Origin: Helianthus annuus
Lineage: Eukaryota > Streptophyta > Magnoliopsida > Asterales > Asteraceae
Direction of reading: 5' to 3'
Assembly (NCBI RefSeq): GCF_002127325.2
Contig: NC_035435.2
Span: 133,278,904-133,342,903, forward strand
Length of the DNA: 64,000 bases
Of the stretch, positions 54,492 through 64,000 are shown piece by piece. The first letter of the stretch is position 1, and each line of letters opens with the position of its first letter. The notes under the pieces are model-generated. The model was not told where the DNA came from. It saw only the letters and a list, made by a program, of their open reading frames with translations, and did not search any database. A program made the position numbers and the translations under genes.

Positions 54492-54959
54492 AAATTATCA
54501 ACTTAATAATAAATATTATAATTATTTGATTTAGCCCAAATCTCTGAAATTTACCGAGTTAACGTACGGATTCCCGATTTTTGTCTAATTTAGGGTAATC
54601 TCTTGATAATACTTGTTTCGAGAGTCGAGATTAGGATATTTTTCCACTGTTTTTACGTGTTTGACATAGTTTAACGTATTTTAACATGAAATAACATAAC
54701 ATAGTATTAAAACAAGCATATGATCAAAACGGTGCACTTTTTCATTATGATCCAAGTCTCGAATTCAAGATAGGATAAAACGAGAGTACAAACGACTGAA
54801 ATTGGAAAGTACAATCCATAAAACTATAAATAGAAAGATCATAAACGCGGAGCGTTACAGTCTCCCCTACTTTAGGAGATTTCGTCCTCGAAATCTAAGA
54901 GGAAGGACTGAAAGAAAAAGTGAAAACAAAAATGATTATAAGCAACAAAAAATGATTAT

Positions 54960-55895
54960 ACCGATACGAGATGGTTCGTAAGCTCCGACGAACCCCGGTT
55001 GATCCTATGTGCGACTCCGGTGGCGGTGCGGCTAGACTTCCGGCGATGTATGGTTGTTCTGTCAAGGTGAGTGCGTGTGTGTTATCGAACAGAGGGGATG
55101 GGTGAGTGTGTCGAGGTGGCTGTGGTTGTTTGTGGGGATGTCCGAAACAGAATGTGTGGGGGTTGTGAAGGTATTCGAGTGATGTGCCGGTCTCGAGAGG
55201 TTGGGTATGTTGTTTATATAAGTTTCAAGTCTCGCAAAGTACGGAAAGGATTTATGATTGATCGTAACAATGGAAACGCGGAATGTAATTGTCAATCACG
55301 ATAGGAATGAATTGCGGAAAGATATAAATTACCGGTAAATCAGCGGCGGTTGTAAGATGGAATTAAAAGCTGGTCACCGAAAAATTCAGCGAACAAGATT
55401 CGGAAAGAAGCAGCGTTGACTGGTTCAGCTTGTTTTGGCGGCAAAAGATGGCTGTTATGAGTTATCGGATTGTATACAGCATGCATGAAGTTCCATTTCT
55501 TTTATTTCTTTAAATCCTCAATTTGTTTACACTTTCAATTAATGCAAAAACAATCCTTATAAATTTGTAAATGACAGTTTTCATTCTCACAGAATATTAG
55601 AAGGATTTTGAGTTTCAAATTACCACTTAAGGTCCCTCAACTTTTAAAGTGCCAACTAACTAGACAGATTAATTTGGTTACGTTATATAACCTTAAACTC
55701 ATTAAAATCTAACGAAACTAACTATGTAAATTAATTAATTAACTAAATCAATGAATAATTATATTGAAAATTAAAAAGTAAAAAAAAATCTTTCAACGGT
55801 ACACTATTTAGCGAAAATTTTTGAGGTTCAAGGTTTAGGATCCGAATTTCAAAACGGGTCGGATTTTGGGTATTCGTTTTTTACGGATGCTACAG
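54960..55895 (-). repeat. 3' part of a second LTR in element E
   Basis: This segment ends GGATGCTACA followed by GTCTCCCCTACTTTAGG, the same LTR-polypurine boundary as at 54859. It contains a minus-strand TATATAA at about 55215, and its first part (TCCGGCGATGTATGG) resembles 53750-53900. Its own 5' end is missing here; a matching 5' part is present inverted at 55925-56801. Confidence 0.5.
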
Positions 55896-55924
55896 TCTCC
55901 CCTACTTTAGGAAACTGTGATGAC

Positions 55925-56801
55925 CCAAATCATACCCTACGTGTAGATACAATTAATTTTATTATTCACTTTTTCTTTTTATTTAGTACTTTTCCGATTC
56001 TTGTTTTAGGATAACTCTCATTGTTCCAAGTTCCGAATTCCTCCTCATGTGTTATTTTTCAAGGAATTCTTATGCATAACCAAAGTAAGTATACTCGATC
56101 CCATTTTCGTTTTAAACACTTTGGGTGCAACATGTATTCCATATTCAAATTACACAACAATTGAAACTTGTATATTCACACTCTATCCACATTTAAACAC
56201 GAAACATTTTGCTGTTTGTTAATCTCATATGCTATGCAAGTTGATCGTATAAAACAAGTTGATCGTATAAAACAAGTTGATCGTATAAAACAAGTTGATC
56301 GTATTGAACACGTTGGTCGTATTGAACACGTTGATCGTATAAAACAAGTTGATCGTATAAAACAAGTTGATCGTATAAAACAAGTTGATCGTATAAAACA
56401 AGTTGATCGTATTGAACAAGTTGGACGTGTTAACCTCCCGCTAGTCTATTGGGAAAGGCAAAGTGGATCATGTTATTCGTGTTGGATATGAGTATTTAAA
56501 CTTTTATTCTACTTTATGCTATGTATTAAACTTGTATACTCGCCAACATATTTTGTTGATGTTATTTTAATACATGTTGCAAGTTAATAGTCAAGATGAT
56601 GAAGGAATCAAGTTAGGATGGACTAGATACCCATTTTAGCAATTAAACAATGTTTGAATCTATGTTTACTATTTGAAACAATGTATTATTCTTTAGTTTT
56701 AATAAAATGATTTAATTCATATTGTCACATTTAGTGTTATGTTGTTTTGAGCAATTTGTTCGTCTCATCCCAATGTTTCCGCCATCGGTTGGGGTGTGAC
56801 A
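55925..56801 (+). repeat. Inverted 5' part of an LTR, right arm of element E
   Basis: Read on the minus strand from 56801 this follows 52009 onward: near identity for about 170 bp, then about 80 to 90 percent similarity to around TATGATTTGGG (left arm about 52790, right arm about 55935). The arm differs from the left one by the 18-bp minisatellite. Confidence 0.7.
56237..56434. repeat. 18-bp minisatellite, 11 units
   Basis: Unit CAAGTTGATCGTATAAAA, with variants ending GTATTGAA and one with GGTCG or GGACG. The multiple-of-three unit keeps frames open on both strands, which makes spurious repeat proteins. The equivalent place in the left arm (about 52440-52560) has a different degenerate 9/18-bp repeat (AAGTTTAATAAGTCTCAG). 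Confidence 0.92.
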
Positions 56802-59800
56802 ATGGGTAAGAAATCCGCTGACTTAGTCAGTCTATCAACGATAACCCATATTGTATCATTTCCTTTCCTCGTCTTGGGTAACTTGGTAATAAAATCCATA
56901 GTTACGCATTCCCACTTCCATTCGGGAAGTTCAGGCTGTTGTAGCAAGCCTGATGGCTTTTGGTGCTCAGCTTTGACTTGCGCACAAGTCAAGCATTTGG
57001 CTACATAAGCGGCTACAGACTTTTTCAAGCCTATCCACCAATAATTTGCCTTTAGGTCCTGATACATCTTATCAGCTCCCGGGTGAACAAAATATTTGGA
57101 ACTATGGGCTTCCTGGAGGATAACATCTCGTAGTCCTCCGCAAATTGGAACCCATATTCGTCCATTTAGTCGTAAAATTCCGTCCTTGCTAAGAGTTAAC
57201 TGCTCCTCAGTTACTCCTAGTTTTTCTTTAGGATAGTTAGCTTCCAACACAGCTTCTCTCTGTGCAGCTAACAACCTTTCAATCAAATTATTCTTCACTT
57301 CAATGCTCTTGGCATTGATTCGGATGGGTTTCACCCTTTCCTTCCTACTCAGGGCATCAGCGACTACATTCGCCTTGCCGGGATGATATCTGATTTCACA
57401 ATCATAATCATTTAAAGTCTCCATCCAACGGCGTTGCCTCATGTTTAATTCCTTCTGATTAAACAGATGTTGAAGGCTCTTATGATCAGAATAGATCACA
57501 AACTTGATACCATACAGATAATGCCTCCACAGTTTTAGTGCGAACACAACGGCACCCAGCTCCAAGTCATGGGTGGTGTAATTCTTCTCGTGCACCTTTA
57601 ACTGTCTCGAAGCATAGGCAATAACCTTGCCTTTCTGCATAAGTACGCATCCCATGCCAGTGTGTGACGCGTCGCAGTAAACTACGAACTCTTCGGTACC
57701 TTCAGGTAATGTCAGCACAGGAGCGTTGCTCAGCTTTTGCTTTAGAATATCAAAGGACTCTTGTTGCTTAGGGCCCCAAACGAACTTTACTTTCTTCTTA
57801 GTCAAGGAAGTTAAGGGCGCAGCAATCCTTGAAAAGTTTTCAATGAATCGCCTGTAATATCCTGCTAACCCCAGGAAACTACGAATCTCTGTAGGCGTCT
57901 TTGGCTCTTGCCAATTCATGACAGCTTCTACTTTAGCATGATCCACTTGGATACCACGCTCGCTGACAACATGTCCTAAGAATTGGACTTCTCGAAGCCA
58001 GAATTCGCACTTAGAGAATTTGGCATAGAGTTTCTCGTGACGTAGGAGTTTGAGAATACAACGAAGGTGTTTCTCATGGTCAGCTCGGTTCTTAGAGTAG
58101 ATAAGGTCGTCGATGAAAACGATGACGAATTTGTCTAAGTACGGCTTGCAGACGCGATTCATGAGATCCATGAACGCAGCCGGTGCATTAGTGAGCCCAA
58201 AAGGCATCACTAGGAACTCATAGTGACCATAACGAGTCCTAAATGCGGTTTTATGTACTTCTTCATCTCTGACTTTCAGTTGATGGTAGCCCGACCTCAA
58301 GTCAATCTTCGAAAAATAACTTGCCCCTTGTAACTGATTGAAGAAATCGTCGATCCTCGGCAAGGGATATCTATTCTTTATCGTGACCTTATTAAGCTCG
58401 CGATAATCGATGCACAGACGCATCGATCCGTCCTTCTTCTTGACAAACAGGACTGGCGCTCCCCAAGGAGACGAACTAGGTTTGATGAAACCTTTAGCTA
58501 GCAGTTCATCCAATTGGGTCCTCAACTCCTTCATTTTGGTTGGTGCTAACCTGTAAGGTGCTCTAGCAATAGGTGCTGCTCCAGGGATGATATCGATCCT
58601 GAATTCCACTTGCCTATCTGGTGGCAAACCAGGTAAATCTTTAGGGAAAACTTCTGGATATTCCGAAATGACGGGAATGTCTTCTATCTTCGGTTTAGGC
58701 TCATCAAAAATCACCTGTGCCATGTAGATGACACAACCCTTCTTTAGACATTTTGAAGCCTTGAGCATAGTCACTTGCTCGGGCAATCCATACTGGGTAT
58801 CTCCCCGAATGGTAAGCGAGTCACCAGACGGAGTCTTTATCACCACTTGCTTTCTGTTGCAAACGATTTGGGCCTGGTTGTGAGATAACCAGTCCATACC
58901 CAGAACTATGTCAAAACCAGCCAATTTAAAGGGAAGTAGAGATAGAGGAAAAGAGTGGTTCTTAATGGATATCACACATCCATCTAACACAGTGGAGACG
59001 GTCTCTATGGTGCCATCTGCTAGCTCTACCTTATAATTCACATTTAAGGTTTTGACAGGCATATTCAGCAATTTGCAAAATTTATGATCTACGAAAGACT
59101 TATCAGCGCCCGAATCAAAAAGTACTCTTGCAAAGATATTATTTACGAGAAAAGTACATGTGATCACGTTATCGTCTAGCACTGCTTCTTTCGCATCCAT
59201 CCTAAAGACTCTCGCATTGGTCTTCTTGGCCTCTTCAGGCTTCTTGGTATTTTTAGGGCAGTTGGTTCTAATGTGCCCCTTCTCATTACAACTGTAGCAA
59301 GTTGCATCCTTTATCTTTTTGCAATCCACGGTCTTGTGGTCCTTGGATTTGCATAACCCGCAAGCAAATGACTTCGACTGAGTCTGCGAGTTCGATTCGG
59401 GTCTACACTTTCCAAAGTGATGTCTCTTGCAATTCTTGCACTTAGGCTTCTCACCAGATTGTTGCCCATCCTTCCTTGACTCAGACCCCCTCTTGTTGTC
59501 ACCGCTTCCATGGTGTTTCTTGCTCGACCTTCGTGAAGTATCATCTTCACGCTTTCGCTTCTCAGCCTCTTTGTTCCTCAGCGATCTTTGTCAGACCGCA
59601 TCCAGAGTGAGGGACAAAGAAATGTCAGCTACAGATCTAAAGGTCGCTGGCCGAGAGGCCTTTACACTTGCCTTTATCTCGGGGGCTAAACCACCGATAA
59701 AACGAGCTATTCTCTTTGGCTCCGGGGTTACCAGATATGGAACCAACCGGGACATCGTGTTGAAGCTTGTGAGGTAAGCTTGACAGTCAAGGTTCGTCAT

Positions 59801-60427
59801 AACCAACGATAGAAAATCGGATTCTATCTTTTCAACCTCATGTTGAGGGCAGTAATTCTCCTTGATGAGAGAAATGAATTCTTCCCATGTCATGCTGTAT
59901 AGAACAGCCTTTCCCGAGGCCTGAACCAAAGACCTCCACCAAGCCAGGGCCTCGCCCTTGAATGATTGTGAAACAAACTTTACCCCATCTTTCTCTGCGC
60001 AACCACTGATGTCCACCATGGTGTCCATCTCGTCTAGCCACGTCATACAATCAACCGCGCCTTTCTCCCCAGTGAAGTCTCGGGGTTTGCATGATACGAA
60101 ATACTTGTAGGTGCAGCCCCTGGCGTGAGATGCATCAGTATACACCTTTTCTGGACGGACATTGTTTTCATTGGATGAGTGATTATCATCGTCCTTTTTA
60201 GGCTTGGACGGTGGTTTACTGTGAGATTTTGAGTGGGTTTTCGGCTTTGAGTGTGGTTTAGAAATGGTTCTGCTCTGGGATTCAGTATACTCCTCGTATT
60301 GTGGATCCAGGGCTGCCTTAACAGCACTGTCGACCAGAGCTTTCAATTCTGCGCCCGTCAAATGAACCTGGGCGTTATCGTATTCATCTTCTTTCGAATG
60401 ACTATTCTCCCCACTTGGATCAGCCAT
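56802..60427 (-). pseudogene. Element D gag-pol, 5' part: gag to mid-integrase
   Basis: ATG at 60427 starts MADPSGENSHSKEDE. Gag runs to an in-frame TGA at 59591-59593 and the same frame then continues without another stop to the E insertion. After the TGA come zinc knuckles ([40 protein letters not shown]), protease ([15 protein letters not shown]), RT, RNase H and the integrase HHCC finger. The RT catalytic motif reads FIDDLIYSK where relatives have [10 protein letters not shown], so one codon is missing. The context of the TGA suggests a CGA arginine codon changed by CpG deamination. Both defects make activity unlikely. Confidence 0.88.
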
Positions 60428-60442
60428 GGTAACTTGAATCTG

Positions 60443-61377
60443 CTACAGAAGATAAAGAAAAAAAAAGTTTTATTTAGGAGTTTATTATGGAATTGTCTTT
60501 TATGGCAATTCATTAACCATGGTAAGCAGAGACCATATCTGGTTAATTTGTTACTCACTTTTATTTAGGATTTGAACATAACCTATCCTAATTACAAACA
60601 ATATTGTTAGTGGCATAAAAGCCTAGTCACGAGGACGTTTTTATAATATTAGCCGGGATTACAGAGAATCAAGGCATGAAGGTTTGAACCGTAGTCCATT
60701 TACCTTTTCTTGACAGGGAGTCATAGACTATCACTGCCTTTTGTCTTATATGACAATAATTATGGCCCGTAGGCACTACATCACTAATGGATGTTTAATA
60801 AATTTGGCCCGTAGGCACTACATCGCTAATGGATGTTTAATAATGATCATCTTTATTGACGATTTAACCCATGATTTACAGATCATTAATTTGGGCTTTG
60901 GAATCCTTAAAAGGATTCTTATATAAGAATGACGCGTGCGATTTTAACGAATCACATCTGCCATGAACGTTAACATGATTACAGAAGTTAACTTGGAATC
61001 TGAATCTTTTAATCAGGTCTTACCATCTTGGTCGGGTCTTATAAAGTCACCTGGCTAGGTTTCACTCTTAAGATTCTTTATTTAGGCAGATTTAAATTTA
61101 AAAGGAATGATTTTTGATTTATTTCATATATAATAACAAAATTGAAATTCATAACATAACATTCCATAAATTTCAAATATGATTACACGCTGCCCTAAAC
61201 GGGACTTTTTAAATAAACAAATACCTACGCAGAGGTTTATAGAAAAACAAGTCCACGCACGGACCAATACAAGATAGATGTCCGCGCAGGGACTAAAAGA
61301 TAAGTCCACGTAGGGACTGAAATACGACAAATGTCCACGCAGGGACTAAATTGTAAATACAACAATACATAAGGAGA
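60443..61377 (-). other. Spacer between leader ORF and gag of element D, candidate intron
   Basis: The minus strand ends with a strong acceptor (TTTCTTTATCTTCTGTAG) five codons upstream of, and in frame with, the gag ATG. Several GT donors occur near the end of the leader ORF (for example GAAC|GTAAGAG), but none that I checked gives an in-frame join. Repeated phrases with CCACGCAGGGACTA occur at 61250-61350 (plus-strand reading). Confidence 0.4.
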
Positions 61378-62598
61378 CTAATGATCTCGTTTCTTCCTCC
61401 CTTTTAGCAGGTTTGCTAGGCCCTTGAGAAATCCGCGATTACTCTTACGTTCTTGTTCGAAGTCTCGTTCCACACGGTTTAAACGGTGGAGTATTTCTTC
61501 TTGCTCCGGTGGAGAAAAACGTGGCTGCTGCGACGGTTGCTGAACCGGAGGTCTAGGAGGTATTGGGTACCCATGAGCTGAGTAATCTGGTCTCCAAGAG
61601 GTTCCATGGAGGGCATTGTAATTAGCCGCTACCACGTATGGATCAGCATCATAGTTATAGTTGTAGTGCGTGTGAGTCGGCTGCTCAAACGGATTGTACG
61701 CGGTGGAACCGCCGTACGCTGGTATCGGATTGTCATATCCGAAAGGTGGCGGAGGTGGTGCAACTGGTGCAGAATTCACCTCTGCAGGGTGACCAGAAGG
61801 TTCCCCTAGTTGTGGTTCTTCATCAGGCACTGACGGAAAGTGACTCGCACTCGAGTGGCGAGGGGTGCTGAAGTGGAATTCCCCTCCTCGGGTGGACATC
61901 CGAGCGCCTGATCTTCTACGCCTTGGCGGATCTGGAATTACTGGTTGTACCGGTGGCAGTGGCGGTGGCGTAACTGCCACGAACCGCGAATCCTCAGAAG
62001 AATCCTGTTGTTGCTGTTGGTCATGAGGCGAGAAGTGATGAGATGGTGTGAAGTACCAATTACATTGGTCAAACCTCGCCTGGTAGCTGTCGGGACCTTG
62101 ATAGGGTGTCCCATGAAAGGATGACCCATCAGAGATCTCAATTGGATAGTTGGGAGTACCCCTTGCAGGCTCGACGGGGTCTGTATCCTCGTCCATGTCC
62201 ACTGCATTATCTTCAGAAAAGTGATCTTCTGGTCCTAAAGGGTTATACCCTATTGGCTCTTGGACATAATCCGCCGGGTTAAACTGTCCTACGAAGAAAG
62301 GTGAAGGATCGCCGTAAGAACGGTGCGAAGCAGATCGCTGGAGAGGTATAAAGGATGGTTGAGGGTTATTGGGATTGTTTTCCGAATCTGGTCCAAACGA
62401 ATGACGGTATGAGGGCGTCGAACTGTGCGAGGTGGAATGTCTCGCAGGTTCAAAGAGGTTTCTTCTTCGTCTCTGTGGTTCCTCACTTCTTGTACTGGAA
62501 GGAGCTCGCATGTTCGAAGGTCCAGCCTCGTGATCATTGTGAGTAATGATCATTCCTTTGCCTCTTCCTCCTCTTCCTCGTCTGATTGCTGGTGGCAT
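61378..62598 (-). CDS. Leader ORF upstream of gag in element D, 406 residues
   Basis: ATG at 62598 starts MPPAIRRGRGGRGKG, an RG-rich basic start that could bind RNA. The middle is rich in Ser, Pro, His and Tyr (low complexity) and the C-terminus is a charged helix ending LLKGRKKRDH. The upstream extension of the frame to 62769 overlaps the primer binding site, so 62598 is the better start. It occupies the same place as the leader ORF of element B, with similar composition but no clear sequence match. Similar MPP-RGRG proteins accompany Asteraceae gypsy elements, from memory. Confidence 0.65.
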   Translation of the reverse strand: MPPAIRRGRGGRGKGMIITHNDHEAGPSNMRAPSSTRSEEPQRRRRNLFEPARHSTSHSSTPSYRHSFGPDSENNPNNPQPSFIPLQRSASHRSYGDPSPFFVGQFNPADYVQEPIGYNPLGPEDHFSEDNAVDMDEDTDPVEPARGTPNYPIEISDGSSFHGTPYQGPDSYQARFDQCNWYFTPSHHFSPHDQQQQQDSSEDSRFVAVTPPPLPPVQPVIPDPPRRRRSGARMSTRGGEFHFSTPRHSSASHFPSVPDEEPQLGEPSGHPAEVNSAPVAPPPPPFGYDNPIPAYGGSTAYNPFEQPTHTHYNYNYDADPYVVAANYNALHGTSWRPDYSAHGYPIPPRPPVQQPSQQPRFSPPEQEEILHRLNRVERDFEQERKSNRGFLKGLANLLKGRKKRDH

Positions 62599-62753
62599 AT
62601 TTCCTGCTTTCAAAACTTTAAATGACAATAAACAATAAAAAGACAAACTGGAATAACAATTCGAATTTGTCCTATGTTCTTGACTAGACTCAAGTATATG
62701 CAATTGTGTCATTGAGACTACACACATAAGGATAGTGTTTAATTCACTCAACG

Positions 62754-62770
62754 TTGGCTCTGATACCAAC
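62754..62770 (-). promoter_or_regulatory. Primer binding site of element D
   Basis: Minus strand AGGTTGGTATCAGAGCC contains the exact initiator-Met match TGGTATCAGAGC next to the LTR. Confidence 0.88.
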
Positions 62771-62771
62771 C

Positions 62772-64000
62772 TGTCACACCCTGATTTCCACGTGTCTCAC
62801 CGGTGGGCCCGGTGGGGGATTACCGTGACGTAGTTGGCAACAATATAGTCAAACCACACAATATATGAATGCACAGCGGAAGCATAAAGATAATTATATT
62901 TCAACCATTGTTTGTAATATCAAATGTATTACGAATAGTCGAAAATGTATCCACAGGGGATCAAATAAAAATATAAGTTTGTTCAACAGACGAAGGCATC
63001 TTAAGCTTGCGAGACTCTTTATGATGCTAAGGAGAATGTCCAGCCAATTACGCACAGTACCTGCATTTAGTCTTTTTGGGAAAATACGCCAGTTTACACT
63101 GGTAAATACATTCAACCGACACTTTTGTAAAATGTTTATTAAAATTGATTTGAATGCACAAGGCACAAACTCTTTTATAACTCGGGAGAATTATTTAAAT
63201 ATATATATAATCTTGTGAACGAATTACACGTTCCTTATGCGTTCAGTAGCCCGGATAAAGTCCGGGTTAAAGATCAATAGACACACCACAGCGACTATTT
63301 ATGCACTGACGAGTGTACGCCTACACTCCGCGCTTAGGTCGTGGCCATTTCGTAAAATGATGCCAGGGATATCCGGGACATGGTCATTAACCCCCCAAAG
63401 GCTTTCAAGTAACAAGACTGTTTAAACGAGCCGATCAAATTTATTCAATTACCCACTCAATCGGTGGAGAATTTGATGCCCGATCAAGCGGTATGCTATA
63501 TACCGTAACCCAAGCCCGTATAACGGAGAATAAGTTAAAAGTATTTACCTTTGCAAGTATAAATCCTTAATCGAAATAAATTGCAGATAGCTTTTACTGG
63601 TCTCCTATTCTGGAACGAAGGTTTAAAATAACCTATTAGAATCCTAACGGGTCTTTAATTTAGCCGTAGCTTAGACCGGTCAGTTTCAACGGATAGTTAC
63701 GGTTTAATCGCGTGAAAGGCGAAAACCGGGTTTTGGGGTATAATAATCACACTCTCGATTTTGGGGTCAAAACAATATGGTTTGACCCGTTTCGGCTAGT
63801 TTATGTAAACTAGTTACATAAGCCGAACCGTGCGCGCAAAAGGCGCAACGGGTAACCGTAAGAGTCCTACACTGTTTTCCTAAGTCAATATGCTTTAAAG
63901 AGGTTGTGGTATCTGTAGGATACCTTCCATAATGCCCGTAATGAGTTTAAGTTCATATTATGCCCCGTAGGGGTATTTCGGTCTTTTTAAAGATTATAAA
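62772..64000 (-). repeat. 5' LTR of element D, truncated by the window end
   Basis: Starts TGTCACACCCTGATTTCC and follows 47902 onward to the window edge. About 55 bp present in the other LTR (48855-48910) are absent here near 63730. Confidence 0.88.

Larger units (their letters stand above)
52009..54859 (-). repeat. Complete LTR of element E
   Basis: 2,851 bp from TGTCACACCCC to GAGCGTTACA, followed by GTCTCCCCTACTTTAGG (a minus-strand polypurine tract). Minus-strand CTATAAATC at 53962-53970 is a candidate TATA box. The LTR contains a very AT-rich block (52850-53700), a microsatellite and a SINE head. Confidence 0.65.
52009..56801. mobile_element. Element E: insertion with the same LTR end at both termini, inverted
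   Basis: The outer ends are TGTCACACCCCAACCGATGG and its exact reverse complement, flanked by a perfect ATGGG duplication (52004-52008, 56802-56806). The first 170 bp of the two arms are almost identical; further in, similarity continues for about 850 bp with many differences and different tandem repeats. The left part is a complete LTR (52009-54859). Then come a purine-rich LTR boundary, a second LTR 3' part (about 54960-55895), the same boundary again, and an inverted LTR 5' part (about 55925-56801). No gag or pol remains. It looks like an aberrant LTR-retrotransposon product integrated through two copies of one LTR end. Confidence 0.8.
47902..64000 (-). mobile_element. Element D: Tekay-type chromovirus with long LTRs, cut by the window end and by element E
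   Basis: The 3' LTR is 47902-51025 (3,124 bp) and the 5' LTR starts at 62772 and runs off the window. The interior has a primer site, a leader ORF, gag, pol and a polypurine tract in order on the minus strand. It is inserted in the protease of element C; the left target pentamer is AATAC and the right one is out of view. Two defects are visible: an in-frame TGA in gag and the insertion of element E in integrase. Confidence 0.88.

Noticed and set aside
56237..56434. CRISPR-like regular repeats
   Set aside because: The units are directly adjacent with no unique spacers, and the window is a plant nuclear genome.
56168..56491. Repeat protein frames (QVDRIK repeats, and FYTINL on the other strand)
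   Set aside because: They follow from an 18-bp minisatellite whose length is a multiple of three.
52009..56801. Element E as an ordinary MULE or foldback DNA transposon
   Set aside because: The duplication is 5 bp, not 9, and the ends and internal boundaries match LTR and polypurine-tract sequence of the neighbouring gypsy families. A foldback-like family is kept as an alternative in the finding.

Overview
This is a gene-poor, repeat-packed stretch of a plant nuclear genome. The coding segments are split by introns, the transposable elements are plant lineages (MULE-OTU, Tat and Tekay-type Ty3/gypsy, a SIRE-like Copia derivative, Helitrons, CACTA, hAT MITEs), and there are no operons or ribosome binding sites. 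From memory, the protein flavours and the LTR ends beginning TGTCACACCCC look most like Asteraceae; that family assignment is inference.

Layout. 1-4018: a decayed Mutator-like transposase on the minus strand ending in an OTU cysteine-protease domain. 4019-5604: mostly featureless, with one hairpin and a short degenerate tandem repeat. 5610-7034: a solo LTR with a perfect 5-bp target duplication. 7257-17626: a Tat-lineage gypsy element (minus) with gag-pol ruined by frameshifts but nearly identical LTRs; it carries a plus-strand antisense gene remnant that is itself interrupted by a 551-bp hAT MITE. 18787-21235: a non-autonomous Helitron. 21682-22263: the only candidate non-transposon gene, encoding a 193-residue polyQ/acidic protein. 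22593-23402: two adjacent foldback MITEs. 23782-33014: a probable small CACTA element swollen by a Helitron (24049-25258) and by a 7.45-kb non-autonomous LTR element (25434-32883, target duplication ATTCA) with one very long non-gag-pol reading frame.

33286-64000 is a nest of gypsy chromoviruses, all on the minus strand. Element C (a central LTR with gag remains on one side and pol on the other) is split by element B (34807-43475, intact gag-pol, target duplication CATGT) and by element D (47902 to beyond the window end). D is in turn split in its integrase by element E (52009-56801, target duplication ATGGG on the plus strand). E is the most unusual object here: both of its outer ends are the same LTR end in inverted orientation, and it carries a tRNA-like SINE head and an 18-bp minisatellite.

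There is no multi-gene host pathway here. The relationships are parasitic and nested: only B looks potentially autonomous, while the Tat element, the 7.45-kb element and the Helitrons would need enzymes supplied in trans. Unusual coding additions recur: an OTU domain on a MULE, an antisense ORF on Tat, a long extra ORF on the Copia-like element, and leader ORFs ahead of gag on B and D with candidate introns.
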